Source: Deltaproteobacteria bacterium
Lineage (GTDB): Bacteria; Desulfobacterota_B; Binatia; Binatales; Binataceae
Length of the DNA stretch: 15,348 nt
Assembly: GCA_021827465.1 (NCBI GenBank)
Contig: JAKAVX010000011.1
Coordinates: forward strand, 1 to 15,348
Direction of reading: 5' to 3'
The notes beneath the pieces were generated by a model. The model ran no database searches. It worked only from the letters and a program-made list of their open reading frames with translations, and was not told the DNA's origin. Of the stretch, positions 1 to 7,486 are shown piece by piece; within the stretch, counting starts at the first letter, position 1; each line of letters begins with the position of its first letter. A program made the translations under genes and the position numbers.

Positions 1-62
1 CCCGCTTCATGCTCGCGCAATATCCCGATGATCTGCTCTTCGTTGAACCGACTCGCCCGCAT
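1..62 (-). CDS. IS3-family transposase OrfA, N-terminal fragment (runs off window)
   Basis: Only the first 20 codons are present. They read MRASRFNEEQIIGILREHEA, the usual N-terminus of IS3-family OrfA, a small helix-turn-helix protein of roughly 90-100 residues that binds the element's ends and is normally fused to the OrfB integrase by programmed frameshifting. An ATG start is preceded by a GAGGAGA-type ribosome binding site about 8 bases upstream. The gene continues past base 1, so whether it is intact is unknown. It is too short to appear in a length-filtered gene list but the motif is characteristic. Confidence 0.8.
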   Translation of the reverse strand, partial: MRASRFNEEQIIGILREHEA

Positions 63-105
63 TCGTCCGTCTCCTCTCGGTGACGGACTCTAACTCATTT
101 TCGTG

Positions 106-127
106 CCGCTTTTCGGGGGGCAGACCA
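106..127 (-). repeat. Terminal inverted repeat of the IS3-family element
   Basis: The minus strand starts 5'-TGGTCTGCCCCCCGAAAA and continues GCGG, matching the general form of IS3-family left ends. About 40 bases of leader separate it from the orfA start codon. Its partner repeat is outside the window, so the pairing itself cannot be shown. The three bases just outside are TAC, a candidate target duplication that needs the other end for confirmation. Confidence 0.6.
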
Positions 128-308
128 TACCGAAAGGAACAGAACGTCTGGCTATACTGTAACCAACCGCGACAATTAGGAGCAGTTAGGCAGCTTGTGC
201 TTCTACATTCCCCGCCATGGAGCCCTACGAACTGGCACATTGACCTCGGACGGCTCGGTCCTATCTTGCTCAACGGCACTTCATGCTCAGCGAATCGGCT
301 CCGGCGCT

Positions 309-2393
309 TTATCCGTCGGATCTCTCCTTATTTCTGGAGGCCGCGCGTTCTGCGCGCCCTTTGTCGGCGTTTCTCAGTGCGTCCCTGACTTCGCTTTTCA
401 AGATTTCCACGAAGTCCTGCAGATACTTTTCGCCCCGCGACGCGCTGGAAAGCCAGGGATTCATAAGAGGAACGCGAAGCACCACTATCGGAAGTTTATT
501 CTGACTGTACAGAGCTTGCGATTCTGTGGACAAGCCCGCATTTGCCAGTAATTTCACAAGCGAGGCGCCGTAATTTGCGTGCCACAGGTGAGTCTTCGAT
601 AGAAAGAACTTCTCAGAAGGAAGCGGACCGGATGAGTAAGCCGGAAACTTCGAATAGACGTAATTTGTGAGCGAATTCATATCACGAAGCTCTTCGTTCC
701 CACGCTCTTTGACAACAAAACACACAATATTAAAATCGGGCCTGGTTAGTGGACGTATATCGAACGGCTCGTCTTTGCCGACGACTGACAGACGGTGGTA
801 CAACTCCTGAGCGCCACGAATTGTTTCACCCAGTATCGCCCCGTAGCCTTTCTGGTTTAAACCAATCGTCCTGTTCGCCAGCCAGCAGGCGGCAGCCGCC
901 GCTCCCGGCTTGGACCCTTCCAGTATAGTGCTTCCCAGTGGAGTGTCCTTTCCCTCCTCCGCCATCCATTGAGGCAACAAATCCGCGGGCTCATACGAAA
1001 AATATGCTGGATCCTGCCTGAGGAGCTGTCGACTACTCTTGTTTTTGAATATTACCGCGCCGGCTGGATAAGGAATATAACCACACTTATGCGGATCGAT
1101 AACTACTGCATCCGCCCGCTCCATCGCTCGCAGACTCCCATAAATTTCCGGCTCAGGCCAGGATATTTCCCGAGGACTGCCACCGAGCAGCACTTTGCAG
1201 TGCAGAAACGTTCTTATATCGCCGCATGACTGGGCCCCGGGCTGTCCTGTGCCGTCGTCCAAAAGCGTCCGGGCATATCCACCGTAGGCGGCATCCACGT
1301 GGACGAAGAACGACATACCGTGCATCTGCTCCATTTGGGACCGTTCATTCAGTATGGCGTCAACGGGATCGATAGAGCCCTCTTCCGTCGAACCAACCAC
1401 GGCAACCACAGACACAACGATCTCATGTTTCTTCCTGCACTCTTCGAGAGTCGCGTGAAGCGCCTTACCGTTCATTCGAAAACGGTCATCGACGTCTATC
1501 GCTCTGAGAGCATGAGAGCCAAGACCCAGAATATCCAGGGACTTGTCAATGGAGTAGTGTCGCGTTTTCGGTGCAAGAACGACCATGCCGGGATGAATGT
1601 AGAGTTTGCCGAGCAGGCGCCGCCATTCGGTAATTTGGGTCCAGATGATTCGATCCAGTTCGCTCGGGTCGGGATTATCATTCGTTTGGATGTGCCTCTT
1701 AAGCATACGAGGGAAAGTGTGAATGAGGCCAAGTGCTTTGTCGGGAGGCATACCGAATAGCTGTTCCTCATCTTTTGCCAACCCCAGGTCCGATAGAATC
1801 CGCTGCCGCTTTGTGGGCGTGAGGACAGAGCCGCTCTCAGCCCAGTGTTTTAGGGCCAAGGGAAGGAGTTTGAGGTTCCTCGCGACCCAGAGAGCTTCGA
1901 GGTTTGCTATTGTCCCGCCCGATGTCAGGTGACCCCATGAGGTTGCCGGGTTGAATCCCGTCAACGAGGCGAGGTCTTCCGCGACCTGCATTTCCATGCG
2001 CTGGGTCGAAGGAGCCACCTCTCGGCTGAGGTTGTTCGGATTATATAGAAGTGCGGCGATATATCCGATTGTTGCAGGAATGACGGGATCCGAGGTCATG
2101 TGTGCGAGATAGCGGGGACTGTTGAACGGTACATCACGCTTCAGGCTGGCAGTCAGTTCCGTAAGCCGGTCTTTCAGGTCGCTGATTACTTGATCGTATT
2201 GGGGCGCGCGTTTGTCTCTTTCAGAAATTATTACTCTGTCCTCTGGATGAAAGTTGCGGCGCCAATAGATGTGATCGCGCAGGACATCGATTATGAAGCT
2301 TTCCAGCAGGTCGCCGTTTTCGGATTTAGGGCCAAGAAACCACGCGTTCATTTTGGCCGATAGGCCCGCGGTGAGTGTTCTTTTTCTGCCCAT
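309..2393 (-). CDS. PLP-dependent group II amino acid decarboxylase, tyrosine-decarboxylase type
   Basis: A cytosolic fold-type I pyridoxal-phosphate enzyme predicted to remove the carboxyl group of an amino acid (tyrosine or another aromatic is the best guess) to give an amine. At 694 residues it is somewhat longer than bacterial tyrosine decarboxylases (about 620). Visible landmarks: HMTSDP with a nearby LLYNPNN around residues 98-121, TSGGTIANLEALWVARN around 157-173 (phosphate binding), the ring-stacking histidine near 279, HVDAAYGGYAR around 365-375 with the cofactor aspartate near 367, and IDPHKCGYIPYPAG with the Schiff-base lysine near 436. An upstream in-frame ATG at 2480 exists, but the start at 2393 has a strong GGAGGAG site. 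GC is low: 40% in a hand count of 661-720 against 63% in 4441-4500 within eutB. With the IS end 180 bases beyond its stop, this suggests horizontal acquisition. Substrate specificity is inference; glutamate or other substrates are not excluded. Confidence 0.85.
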   Translation of the reverse strand: MGRKRTLTAGLSAKMNAWFLGPKSENGDLLESFIIDVLRDHIYWRRNFHPEDRVIISERDKRAPQYDQVISDLKDRLTELTASLKRDVPFNSPRYLAHMTSDPVIPATIGYIAALLYNPNNLSREVAPSTQRMEMQVAEDLASLTGFNPATSWGHLTSGGTIANLEALWVARNLKLLPLALKHWAESGSVLTPTKRQRILSDLGLAKDEEQLFGMPPDKALGLIHTFPRMLKRHIQTNDNPDPSELDRIIWTQITEWRRLLGKLYIHPGMVVLAPKTRHYSIDKSLDILGLGSHALRAIDVDDRFRMNGKALHATLEECRKKHEIVVSVVAVVGSTEEGSIDPVDAILNERSQMEQMHGMSFFVHVDAAYGGYARTLLDDGTGQPGAQSCGDIRTFLHCKVLLGGSPREISWPEPEIYGSLRAMERADAVVIDPHKCGYIPYPAGAVIFKNKSSRQLLRQDPAYFSYEPADLLPQWMAEEGKDTPLGSTILEGSKPGAAAAACWLANRTIGLNQKGYGAILGETIRGAQELYHRLSVVGKDEPFDIRPLTRPDFNIVCFVVKERGNEELRDMNSLTNYVYSKFPAYSSGPLPSEKFFLSKTHLWHANYGASLVKLLANAGLSTESQALYSQNKLPIVVLRVPLMNPWLSSASRGEKYLQDFVEILKSEVRDALRNADKGRAERAASRNKERSDG

Positions 2394-2403
2394 GAGCTTG
2401 TGT

Positions 2404-2410
2404 CTCCTCC
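2404..2410 (-). promoter_or_regulatory. Ribosome binding site that sets the decarboxylase start
   Basis: GGAGGAG on the minus strand lies 10 bases before the ATG at 2393. No comparable site precedes the upstream in-frame ATG at 2480, so this site is the reason for choosing the shorter protein. Confidence 0.7.
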
Positions 2411-2422
2411 GGGCGTACGCCC
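2411..2422. promoter_or_regulatory. 12-bp perfect palindrome abutting the decarboxylase ribosome binding site
   Basis: GGGCGTACGCCC is self-complementary and touches the GGAGGAG site directly. It could be an operator half-turn or a short RNA stem next to the ribosome binding site, or chance in GC-rich DNA. No second copy was noticed nearby. Function is inference only. Confidence 0.25.
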
Positions 2423-2549
2423 GCCGAATCACTACGATCGCAGGCTTGGAACTGATCGGCTCGCCGAGTGCCGCGAGCACCTGCCGGCACGATACGCCGA
2501 AGCAAGCACGGGCGGCGGCTTGCAGTCGACCTTGGCGCGCATCGTCGCG

Positions 2550-3350
2550 TTATCCGGGGCCCTCACCCGGCGGGTGCGAGGCTTCGCTGGGAGTTACCAG
2601 CGAACTCGACGAGCCGTTCCACGGCGTGACTATCACTTCCGTCCGTTCCTTCTCGCCCGAAAAAAGCGACGGAAACCAGTCATATGAGGCTCTCACCCGC
2701 GTGTACTTTCCTGCCGGAAAGAATACCCATCCCCGATCGCCGCCGATCGCCGGATCGTGATGGAGTTGGGCGGCGTTCGCGCCGACGGAACACCGATGCG
2801 CCGGATCGAGAGAACCGGGACAATCCGGGATCGAAACCTGATTGAGCCTGATTCGTTCAATCTTTTCCGGAGGCTGGCTTGCCAGGGAACCCGCTCCCAT
2901 CAGCGCGAATGGCACGGCAAAAATGGCGAACATGCTATTCGCATTATTCTGCATCTCAAACATCGACTCGCGCGCGATCGTGCTTGCGCTGCTTTCCCGC
3001 GCGCCCGTCGCATCCAGCAGTTTCTGCGACCCGCCCGCGAGCTTGATCGCGTCGTCCACCGGAATTGCCTGCACGTATTTGCCCGATTGACTGAGCGCCG
3101 CGACTTGTCCGCGCGTCAACGGATAGCTCATCGCCCCGCAATTGGCGGTGCAGCGGCGCTCGATGAATACCGGAATCGTGCCGCCGACCGGCGCGAGCGC
3201 CTTTGAGGATAATTCCACCGTAGGAGGTTGAGGGGCTGCCGCCGTCGCACATCCACCGACGAGCAAGCTGAGCAGGACCATCGCCGAAAACCACGGCAAG
3301 CTGCTACGCCCGTCGCAAGCGCCTCCTTCGGTGAAATAGCCGTGCTTCAC
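2550..3350 (-). CDS. Predicted lipoprotein of unknown function
   Basis: I do not recognise the family. The 266-residue product has a hydrophobic stretch (residues 20-33) ending in a lipobox LVGGC with the lipidated cysteine at 34, so export and anchoring in the inner or outer membrane is likely. The mature part has four cysteines (67, 71, 177, 187) that could form two disulfides. It also has a hydrophobic stretch at about 140-157 (FAIFAVPFALMGAG) and a tyrosine/tryptophan-rich region around 208-230 with GWVFFPAGKYTRVRASYDWF. The start used is a GTG giving an unusually long n-region. A strong GAAGGAGG site lies about 20 codons-worth of bases further in but has no well-spaced in-frame start, so the true start is uncertain; the lipobox is not affected. 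It is followed by the decarboxylase on the same strand after 156 bases, which does not suggest tight coupling. Confidence 0.65.
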   Translation of the reverse strand: MKHGYFTEGGACDGRSSLPWFSAMVLLSLLVGGCATAAAPQPPTVELSSKALAPVGGTIPVFIERRCTANCGAMSYPLTRGQVAALSQSGKYVQAIPVDDAIKLAGGSQKLLDATGARESSASTIARESMFEMQNNANSMFAIFAVPFALMGAGSLASQPPEKIERIRLNQVSIPDCPGSLDPAHRCSVGANAAQLHHDPAIGGDRGWVFFPAGKYTRVRASYDWFPSLFSGEKERTEVIVTPWNGSSSSLVTPSEASHPPGEGPG

Positions 3351-3713
3351 GCATCAACAAATCAGCAACCGTTATGCCACTTATGGACGCGCAAGAGCAC
3401 GGCACGGCCTGTCAGTCTTGCGCAGCGATGTATCCGAGGGGCGCCAGGGGGTGCGCTCGCGATGGAGCCGAAAGGAGCACCTCGTTCGGGCGATCCACGA
3501 CAGCTAAGGCATGAAGGCTCGCGGCCTTTGCGCTGCAAGGGTACGCGGACCGCTTGCGTTTTTCCGTCGGCAGATCTTTTGATGAGCAAGCAACGTAACC
3601 ACCGTAAGATGTCCGATGCCCAACGGGGGACGTAAAATCCAAGCTGACCCAATACTCGCGGCGCGGCCACGCTCGCGCGTGTCGAGCGGTTCGAGCGACC
3701 GGAGCGTCCGCCG
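3351..3713. other. Intergenic region between the lipoprotein gene and eutB
   Basis: The region lies between two divergent genes, so promoters in both directions are expected. Only a weak candidate for eutB is seen (TTGATG at about 3579 with a TAAGAT-like box some 20 bases later). I looked for a cobalamin riboswitch, given the B12-dependent product downstream. A lone GCCACT near 3375 is present, but no recognisable B12 box or the rest of the conserved core. Short ORFs here lack good ribosome sites and family resemblance. Confidence 0.4.
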
Positions 3714-5093
3714 ATGAAGCTCAAAACGCGCCTGTTCGACACCGTCTATCGCTTCGATTCGGTAAAGGAAGTCCTTGCACGCGCCAACGAGTCACGCTCT
3801 GGCGATGAGTTAGCCGGTATCGCGGCGCGCTCGGAGCGCGAGCGAATCGCAGCCAAGATGATGCTCGCCGAGATGACGCTCGGCGATCTGCGCGAGAATC
3901 CGGTGGTTGCGTATGAGCACGACGAAGTAACCCGCGTAATCGACGACGGGCTCGATCGCCGCGCCTACGCAAAAGTCCGCCGCCGCTCGGCCGGCGAATT
4001 TCGCGAATGGCTTCTCGACGACCGCACGAGCGGCGACGATATCGCGGCGATAAGCGGCGGGCTTACGGGCGAGATGGCTGCGGCAGTGGCGAAACTCTGC
4101 TCGAATCTCGACCTGATCGCGCTCGCTGCGAAAATCCGCGTCGTTACCCGCGCACGAACCACTATCGGTCTTGCCGGACGCCTCTCGACGCGCCTTCAGC
4201 CGAACCATCCGCGCGACGATTCCGACGGTGTTGCGGCGGCGATCTACGAAGGGCTTGCCTACGCGACCGGCGATGCGCTGATCGGCATCAATCCCTGTGT
4301 CGACGAACCGGACAATATCCGCCGTCTGCTCGAACTCACAGCCGCAATAATTGATCGCACCGGCGCGCCCACCCAGAACTGTGTGCTCGGCCATATCACC
4401 ACCCAGATGCGCGCGCTTCAGGGCGGCGCTCCGCTCGATATCCTGTTCCAGAGCCTGGCAGGCACCGAAAAAGCGTGCGCGGCGTTCGGGATCAACGTGG
4501 CGATGCTCGACGAGGGCGCGGCGGCGGTTCGCGAGCGCGGCGCGCTAAAGGCTCCCAACCTTATGTACTTCGAAACCGGACAGGGCTCGGAGCTTTCGGC
4601 GAACGCTCACCAGGGAGCTGACCAGGTGACGCTGGAGGCGCGATGCTATGGGCTCGCGCGGCGCTACCGGCCGCTGCTGGTCAACACTGTTGTCGGGTTC
4701 ATCGGGCCCGAGTACCTGTACGACGCAAAGCAGATCACGCGGGCCGGGCTCGAGGACCATCTGATGGGCAAGCTGCTCGGCGTGCCGCACGGCGCCGACG
4801 CCTGTTACACGAATCACGCGCGCGCCGATCAGAACGATTGCGAGAACCTCGCGACGCTGCTCGCCGCGGCAGGATGTAACTACTTCATGGCGGTGCCGAT
4901 GGGCGACGACGTCATGCTCTCCTACCAGTGCACCAGCTATCACGACGCGGCGGCGCTGCGCGCGGTGCTTGGCATGCGTCCGGCGCCGGAATTCGAGCGA
5001 TGGTGCGAGGCACGCGGAATTCTCGCCGGCGGCCGGCTTACGGCGCGTGCCGGAGACGCGCGAATCGTCGCGGGCGCGAGAGGACAGCGATGA
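3714..5093 (+). CDS. eutB: Ethanolamine ammonia-lyase large (alpha) subunit
   Basis: The TIM-barrel catalytic subunit of the adenosylcobalamin-dependent enzyme that converts ethanolamine to acetaldehyde and ammonia, working with EutC in the cytosol. Its 459 residues compare with about 453 in E. coli, and the alignment is so even that the active-site residues fall at E. coli numbers: Arg160 and Gln162 in GRLSTRLQPNHP, Asn193 in GINP, Glu287 in FETGQGSELSANAH, and Asp362 in GADACYTNHA. The segment LLVNTVVGFIGPEYLYDAKQ is almost family-identical. ATG is preceded by GGAG ten bases upstream. It overlaps eutC by four bases (ATGA), implying translational coupling. No eut regulator, reactivase (eutA), shell protein or aldehyde dehydrogenase is in the window, so the acetaldehyde must be handled elsewhere. 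Identification is secure. Confidence 0.97.
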   Translation: MKLKTRLFDTVYRFDSVKEVLARANESRSGDELAGIAARSERERIAAKMMLAEMTLGDLRENPVVAYEHDEVTRVIDDGLDRRAYAKVRRRSAGEFREWLLDDRTSGDDIAAISGGLTGEMAAAVAKLCSNLDLIALAAKIRVVTRARTTIGLAGRLSTRLQPNHPRDDSDGVAAAIYEGLAYATGDALIGINPCVDEPDNIRRLLELTAAIIDRTGAPTQNCVLGHITTQMRALQGGAPLDILFQSLAGTEKACAAFGINVAMLDEGAAAVRERGALKAPNLMYFETGQGSELSANAHQGADQVTLEARCYGLARRYRPLLVNTVVGFIGPEYLYDAKQITRAGLEDHLMGKLLGVPHGADACYTNHARADQNDCENLATLLAAAGCNYFMAVPMGDDVMLSYQCTSYHDAAALRAVLGMRPAPEFERWCEARGILAGGRLTARAGDARIVAGARGQR

Positions 5094-5881
5094 CGGCGCG
5101 CGAACTCGCCGCGCTAAGGCGCGCAACGCCCGCACGCCTCGGCGTCGGACGCGCGGGCACGCGCTCGACCACCGCGGCGATGCTGAAGCTGCGCGCCGAT
5201 CACGCGCGCGCGGTAGACGCGGTCATGACGGAGGTATCGCCGCGATGGGTCAGGCGCAGCCGACTTGCCGAAATCCGAAGCTCAGCCGCATCGCGCGAGC
5301 AGTTCCTGCTAAGGCCCGAACTGGGCCGACGCGTCGCGCGTGAGCACGTCGCGCGGCTTTCGGAGATGCGCACGCCGTCGGCGCGCGGCGACACGCGGCC
5401 CACCGTGCTGATCTGCGTCGGGGACGGGCTCTCCTGCGCGGCCGTCGAAACCAATGCAGCGGCGCTGCTCGCGATTCTGCGGCGAGGCCTCGTGCGGCGT
5501 TACCGATTGCTCACGCCGCTCTTCGTGCGCAACGCGCGGGTGCGAATCGAAGACCATATCGGCACGATCATGCGTCCCGACGTCGTGTGCATGCTGATCG
5601 GCGAACGGCCCGGCCTAGTGACCGCGGAAAGCCTGAGCGCGTACGTGATTTACCGGCCGAGCCTGAAATCGCGCGAGCCCGACCGCACCGTCATCTCGAA
5701 TATCCATCGCGGCGGGCTCAGGATGTCCGAAGCGGCGCGAAAAATTACCGCGCTGATCGACGATGCGATTCGCTACCGCGCAAGCGGCTCGCGCCTGGCC
5801 GAACTGGCCGCGCGCGTAGCCCCAGGGTGCGGGCGGAAGACGCCTGGAAAAATTACGCGGCGGCGAGTGCCTGCTTCTTGA
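5090..5881 (+). CDS. eutC: Ethanolamine ammonia-lyase small (beta) subunit
   Basis: The partner of EutB; it supplies much of the adenosylcobalamin binding surface. The 263-residue protein starts at the ATGA overlap with eutB. Family signatures run in order: RRATPARLGVGRAGTR (10-25), LRADHARAVDAV (34-45), RPELGRRV (75-82), VGDGLSCAAVETN (110-122), VRIEDHIG (151-158), IGERPGLVTAESLSAYVIY (170-188) and DRTVISNIHRGGL (198-210). It lacks the roughly 30-residue N-terminal extension of the E. coli protein (about 295). Family similarity ends near residue 233 (RASG). The last 30 or so residues are arginine-rich and partly encoded antisense to the 3' end of the converging desaturase gene, with a 29-base overlap. 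A longer in-frame reading upstream inside eutB is rejected because family homology begins at this ATG. Confidence 0.95.
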   Translation: MTARELAALRRATPARLGVGRAGTRSTTAAMLKLRADHARAVDAVMTEVSPRWVRRSRLAEIRSSAASREQFLLRPELGRRVAREHVARLSEMRTPSARGDTRPTVLICVGDGLSCAAVETNAAALLAILRRGLVRRYRLLTPLFVRNARVRIEDHIGTIMRPDVVCMLIGERPGLVTAESLSAYVIYRPSLKSREPDRTVISNIHRGGLRMSEAARKITALIDDAIRYRASGSRLAELAARVAPGCGRKTPGKITRRRVPAS

Positions 5882-6647
5882 CCGCGGTTTTGAGTTCGTC
5901 GCGGCCGATTTGCAGCGTGGTCAGGAGCGGCAACAACACCCGTTCGAGGAACATCCGCGGGCTTATCCCCGCCCCCGAGCTTGCGAGCCGTTGCCGATAG
6001 TCGCGGATCAACCCGTCACCGGGCATCTTGAAGTTCGCGAACACGCAGGCCAGATCGGAAATCGTTCCCTCCCGATCCTCGGAAAGCTCCATCTCGATTA
6101 TCGTCCGGTAAAAGCCGGCGTGCGCGGCCTCGTCGCGTCCGACATAAAAGAAGATGGATTCCAGCACCGCGTCACCCGCGCTGCGCGCAAGCTCCCGCTG
6201 CGCCCGATAGGCGGTGTAGGTCGCACCCTCCTGGAGAGCCCCGTAACACGCCATCTTGCGCGGCGTCTCAAACGGAAGCTTCCAGGCCTTGGCGAAAACC
6301 TCCGACTCCATCGCGGCGAACTCCGCTTCCGAGCGCAGGCCTGAACGCGTCAGATATTCACGAAACGCCAGTCCGTGCCTGGATTCCTCGAGCGCCCAAC
6401 AGGTTTGGAACCACGCCATCCCGAATATCGAACGCACCATCTCGAGCCCGTTGGAACTGTAGTCGGGAACGTAGAGTTCCTCGGAACAGAACAACTCGAC
6501 GCGTTGCGCTTCGGCTTCGGTTGACTTCGCGGCGTCCAGTGCGTCCCAGGGAATATCGTTGAAAATGCTCCAGCGCCGCTTGGTTTCCGCTGTCTCAAGG
6601 AACTCGAGGTAAGCCCGATATATGCGCTCCCGGACGGATGAAATCAC
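5853..6647 (-). CDS. Acyl-[acyl-carrier-protein] desaturase, di-iron family (DesA-like)
   Basis: A soluble ferritin-fold di-iron enzyme predicted to insert a double bond into an acyl chain carried on acyl carrier protein, using oxygen and reduced ferredoxin. The 264-residue protein shows the paired ligand motifs of the family: SEELYVPDY with Glu56/57, EESRHG at 87-92 (EExxH), QEGATYTAYR with Glu140, and RDEAAHAGFY at 171-180 (DExxH with Glu173 and His176). Spacing is close to plant stearoyl-ACP desaturases (E143/H146, E196, E229/H232), and length is like the shorter actinobacterial DesA proteins. The start is a GTG with GGTGA a few bases upstream. It converges on eutC and overlaps its end. 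Alternatives are another ferritin-like oxygenase such as an N-oxygenase; the EESRHG motif favours the desaturase. Confidence 0.78.
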   Translation of the reverse strand: MISSVRERIYRAYLEFLETAETKRRWSIFNDIPWDALDAAKSTEAEAQRVELFCSEELYVPDYSSNGLEMVRSIFGMAWFQTCWALEESRHGLAFREYLTRSGLRSEAEFAAMESEVFAKAWKLPFETPRKMACYGALQEGATYTAYRAQRELARSAGDAVLESIFFYVGRDEAAHAGFYRTIIEMELSEDREGTISDLACVFANFKMPGDGLIRDYRQRLASSGAGISPRMFLERVLLPLLTTLQIGRDELKTAVKKQALAAA

Positions 6648-6668
6648 GCTTCACCAAAACCCTTCCGC

Positions 6669-6828
6669 TCAAATGCAGCCCGCGCCGGCTGACTCAAACG
6701 CCCGAATGACTTTCGCCTGCCCTTCGTCGCACAGGTTTGTCTCGAGTACACGATCACCGTCGTCCAAAGCCGATACGCGCGCAAGGCCCCCGTGACCGCA
6801 TGAAGGCTTCGGCTTCCATTGGGAACAT
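6669..6828 (-). pseudogene. Small ORF of about 52 codons with an apparent one-base frameshift
   Basis: Two frames read together look like one short protein: MFPMEAEAFMRS from the ATG at 6828, then, after a G5 run (plus-strand C5 at 6787-6791), GLARVSALDDGDRVLETNL and CDEGQAKVIRAFESAGAGCI to a TGA at 6669. Treating the G5 as G4 makes one continuous frame. The acidic, helix-like second half looks more protein-like than the competing frames. It sits 21 bases before the desaturase start on the same strand. No strong ribosome site precedes the ATG and I do not recognise a family. It could be a real small gene with a sequencing slip, a decaying gene, or chance. Confidence 0.3.
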
Positions 6829-6904
6829 ATAGCGCCGCACGCACGCCGAAACGGCGCGCAAGCAACGAGTTGCACTATGTTCGAAAGCGGCTTCCGATGC
6901 AGAT

Positions 6905-7300
6905 CTATCGGCCGAAAGTCGCATCCACGAGCGCGGTATCGAGATACTCCGTCACTTGCTGAACTTTGCCATTGGCTATCCGGCAAACTATGCAATAGGT
7001 ATTGTTGTACGGTTTGCCGCTTTTGGTTGTCGCCTTGCCGTGCGCCTGCATCACGACGTAATCGCCCTCGGCTACCAAATTGTAGGGACTGAGAGCGATA
7101 CTGCCTTCGAGCGCCACCGCGAGCGGCTCGAACAGCCGCTTTATCAAATCCGCCTTGCCGTTGAAGGTGCCCGAGAAGCTGGTCGTGCCGATAAGCGTGT
7201 ACTGCACGTCGTCGGCGATGCGGCTTAGAAATCCCTCCGGTCCTTCGGCGAGGTTCGTGAACATCCCGCGGATAAGTTCCTTGTTCTCCGATGCGCCCAT
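6905..7300 (-). CDS. SnoaL-like / NTF2-fold (ketosteroid isomerase-related) protein
   Basis: A 131-residue cone-shaped alpha+beta-barrel protein typical of the SnoaL/ketosteroid-isomerase-related group: N-terminal helices (NKELIRGMFTNLAEGPEGFL), a central stretch VQYTLIGTTSFSGTFNGKADL (about 33-53), then alternating strands ending in VCRIANGKVQQVTEYLDTALVD. This domain hosts many small-molecule isomerases, cyclases and binding proteins, so the substrate cannot be named from sequence. The ATG has AGGA about ten bases upstream. It lies upstream of the small ORF and the desaturase on the same strand and diverges from pncC. Confidence 0.8.
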   Translation of the reverse strand: MGASENKELIRGMFTNLAEGPEGFLSRIADDVQYTLIGTTSFSGTFNGKADLIKRLFEPLAVALEGSIALSPYNLVAEGDYVVMQAHGKATTKSGKPYNNTYCIVCRIANGKVQQVTEYLDTALVDATFGR

Positions 7301-7486
7301 CGTTTTTTACATCCTTGCGCGTGGTTTTGCGCGACTGTATCCGAGCGGCGGCACCTGCGTCAAAAGCGGAGCGACGCGGATAGCTTCCGGAAAGCGATGG
7401 AACTGTGGCACATTCGCCGCATCGCGAAGTCGCGGCGACAGTGTGTCGCAGGCCGCCGACTCGTTCGCAAGCTGGAGAAGATATCG

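Larger units (their letters stand above)
1..127 (-). mobile_element. End of an IS3-family insertion sequence
   Basis: The first bases hold the upstream end of an IS3-family element read on the minus strand. Two things show it: the start of an orfA-type transposase gene, and outside it a terminal sequence reading TGGTCTGCCCCCCGAAAAGC on the minus strand, which has the 5'-TG start and C-rich/A-rich look of IS3-family ends. The boundary is placed at 127/128, where the inverted repeat stops. The other end and orfB lie outside the window, so completeness and target duplication cannot be judged. The subgroup is not assigned. Confidence 0.75.

Noticed and set aside
80..551. Several plus-strand short open frames at the left end
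   Set aside because: They cross the IS boundary and run antisense to the decarboxylase C-terminus, with no recognisable product.
2394..2480. Longer decarboxylase start at 2480
   Set aside because: No ribosome site precedes it, and the added residues are arginine-rich without family similarity; the site at 2404-2410 fits the ATG at 2393.
2559..2582. Stem CACCC/GGGTG near the end of the lipoprotein gene, as a terminator
   Set aside because: It lies within the coding sequence and has no T-run on the minus strand.
3351..3713. Cobalamin riboswitch upstream of eutBC
   Set aside because: Only a lone GCCACT was seen. No B12 box or other conserved core could be found by eye.
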